From Phycisphaeraceae bacterium (GTDB lineage: Bacteria; Planctomycetota; Phycisphaerae; Phycisphaerales; Phycisphaeraceae), in NCBI GenBank assembly GCA_020851395.1, contig JADZCW010000066.1:1-5537 (forward strand): a DNA stretch of 5,537 nucleotides, in the 5' to 3' direction. This document shows positions 5,356-5,537 of this stretch, in pieces (position 1 is the first letter of the stretch; each line of letters starts with the position of its first letter). The notes beneath the pieces are model-generated. The model did not search any database, was not told where the DNA came from, and saw nothing but the letters and a program-made list of their open reading frames with translations. The position numbers and the translations under genes are program-made.

Positions 5356-5537
5356 CTACTTGCCGGTGAAGAACTTCTTGATGGCGTGGATCGTCACCTG
5401 CCGGCCCATCGCGCCGATCGACTCGGTCAGCGGGATCTCCTTGGGGCAGACCTTCACGCAGTTCTGGGCGTTGCCGCAGTCCGAGATGCCGCCGGGCCGC
5501 ATCAGCTCGTCGAGCCGTTCGCCGGCGAGCACCTTGC
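5356..5537 (-). CDS. sdhB: Succinate dehydrogenase/fumarate reductase iron-sulfur subunit, C-terminal 59 residues
   Basis: The minus-strand frame is open from the window edge to a TAG at 5358-5356, encoding 59 residues; the N-terminal part lies outside. The visible part reads GGISDCGNAQNCVKVCPKEIPLTESI, the hallmark of the C-terminal ferredoxin-like domain of SdhB/FrdB. Its three Cys (C-x5-C-x3-C-P) contribute ligands to the [3Fe-4S] and [4Fe-4S] clusters near the quinone site. The protein passes electrons from the flavoprotein SdhA to the membrane anchor in complex II, at the inner face of the cytoplasmic membrane. The DCGNAQNC form is typical of the Bacillus/epsilonproteobacteria/Bacteroidota-like SdhB type rather than the E. 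coli type. sdhA and the cytochrome b subunit are expected upstream on the minus strand beyond 5537. It ends in the intrinsic terminator at 5285-5314. Confidence 0.92.
   Translation of the reverse strand, partial: KVLAGERLDELMRPGGISDCGNAQNCVKVCPKEIPLTESIGAMGRQVTIHAIKKFFTGK

Overview
The window is G+C-rich (about two-thirds G+C by eye), densely packed bacterial chromosome with short intergenic gaps. The gene content is a C4 zinc-ribbon coiled-coil protein, an RNase HI with a Cys-rich tail, a small cupin, a membrane-anchored helical-repeat protein, an NAD-type isocitrate dehydrogenase, an alpha/beta hydrolase and the end of sdhB. Together with the proline-rich and alanine-rich protein style, this suggests a planctomycete-like bacterium, perhaps of the Phycisphaerae. 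That placement is an inference from composition and gene flavour and was not tested. No mobile element, CRISPR array, tRNA or rRNA was seen, and it reads as a core or housekeeping region rather than a defence or accessory island.

Left part (1-1582, + strand): the 3' end of a coiled-coil/C4 zinc-ribbon gene is followed by a good intrinsic terminator (719-746). Next comes a 259-residue RNase HI-family protein whose last ~60 residues form a Cys/His-rich extension not found in standard RNase HI.

Middle part (1583-3232, + strand): an intergenic segment carries two consecutive stem-loops with near-identical loops (1618-1657), running into a TACAAT -10-like box. A small single-domain cupin with a cysteine-rich C-terminus follows. 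After a 6-bp inverted repeat comes a protein with two N-terminal transmembrane helices and a long, mostly helical TPR-like cytoplasmic domain, probably starting at a TTG codon.

Right part (3233-5537): an NAD-dependent isocitrate dehydrogenase gene is followed after 28 nt by an alpha/beta hydrolase gene, probably one transcript. Converging on them from the other strand is the 3' end of the succinate dehydrogenase/fumarate reductase iron-sulfur subunit gene, with its own intrinsic terminator at 5285-5314. Two enzymes of the oxidative TCA branch thus lie close together but on opposite strands. I did not find convincing evidence of a new multi-gene system. The most interesting points are the RNase HI C-terminal extension, the cupin cysteine tail and the paired hairpins.
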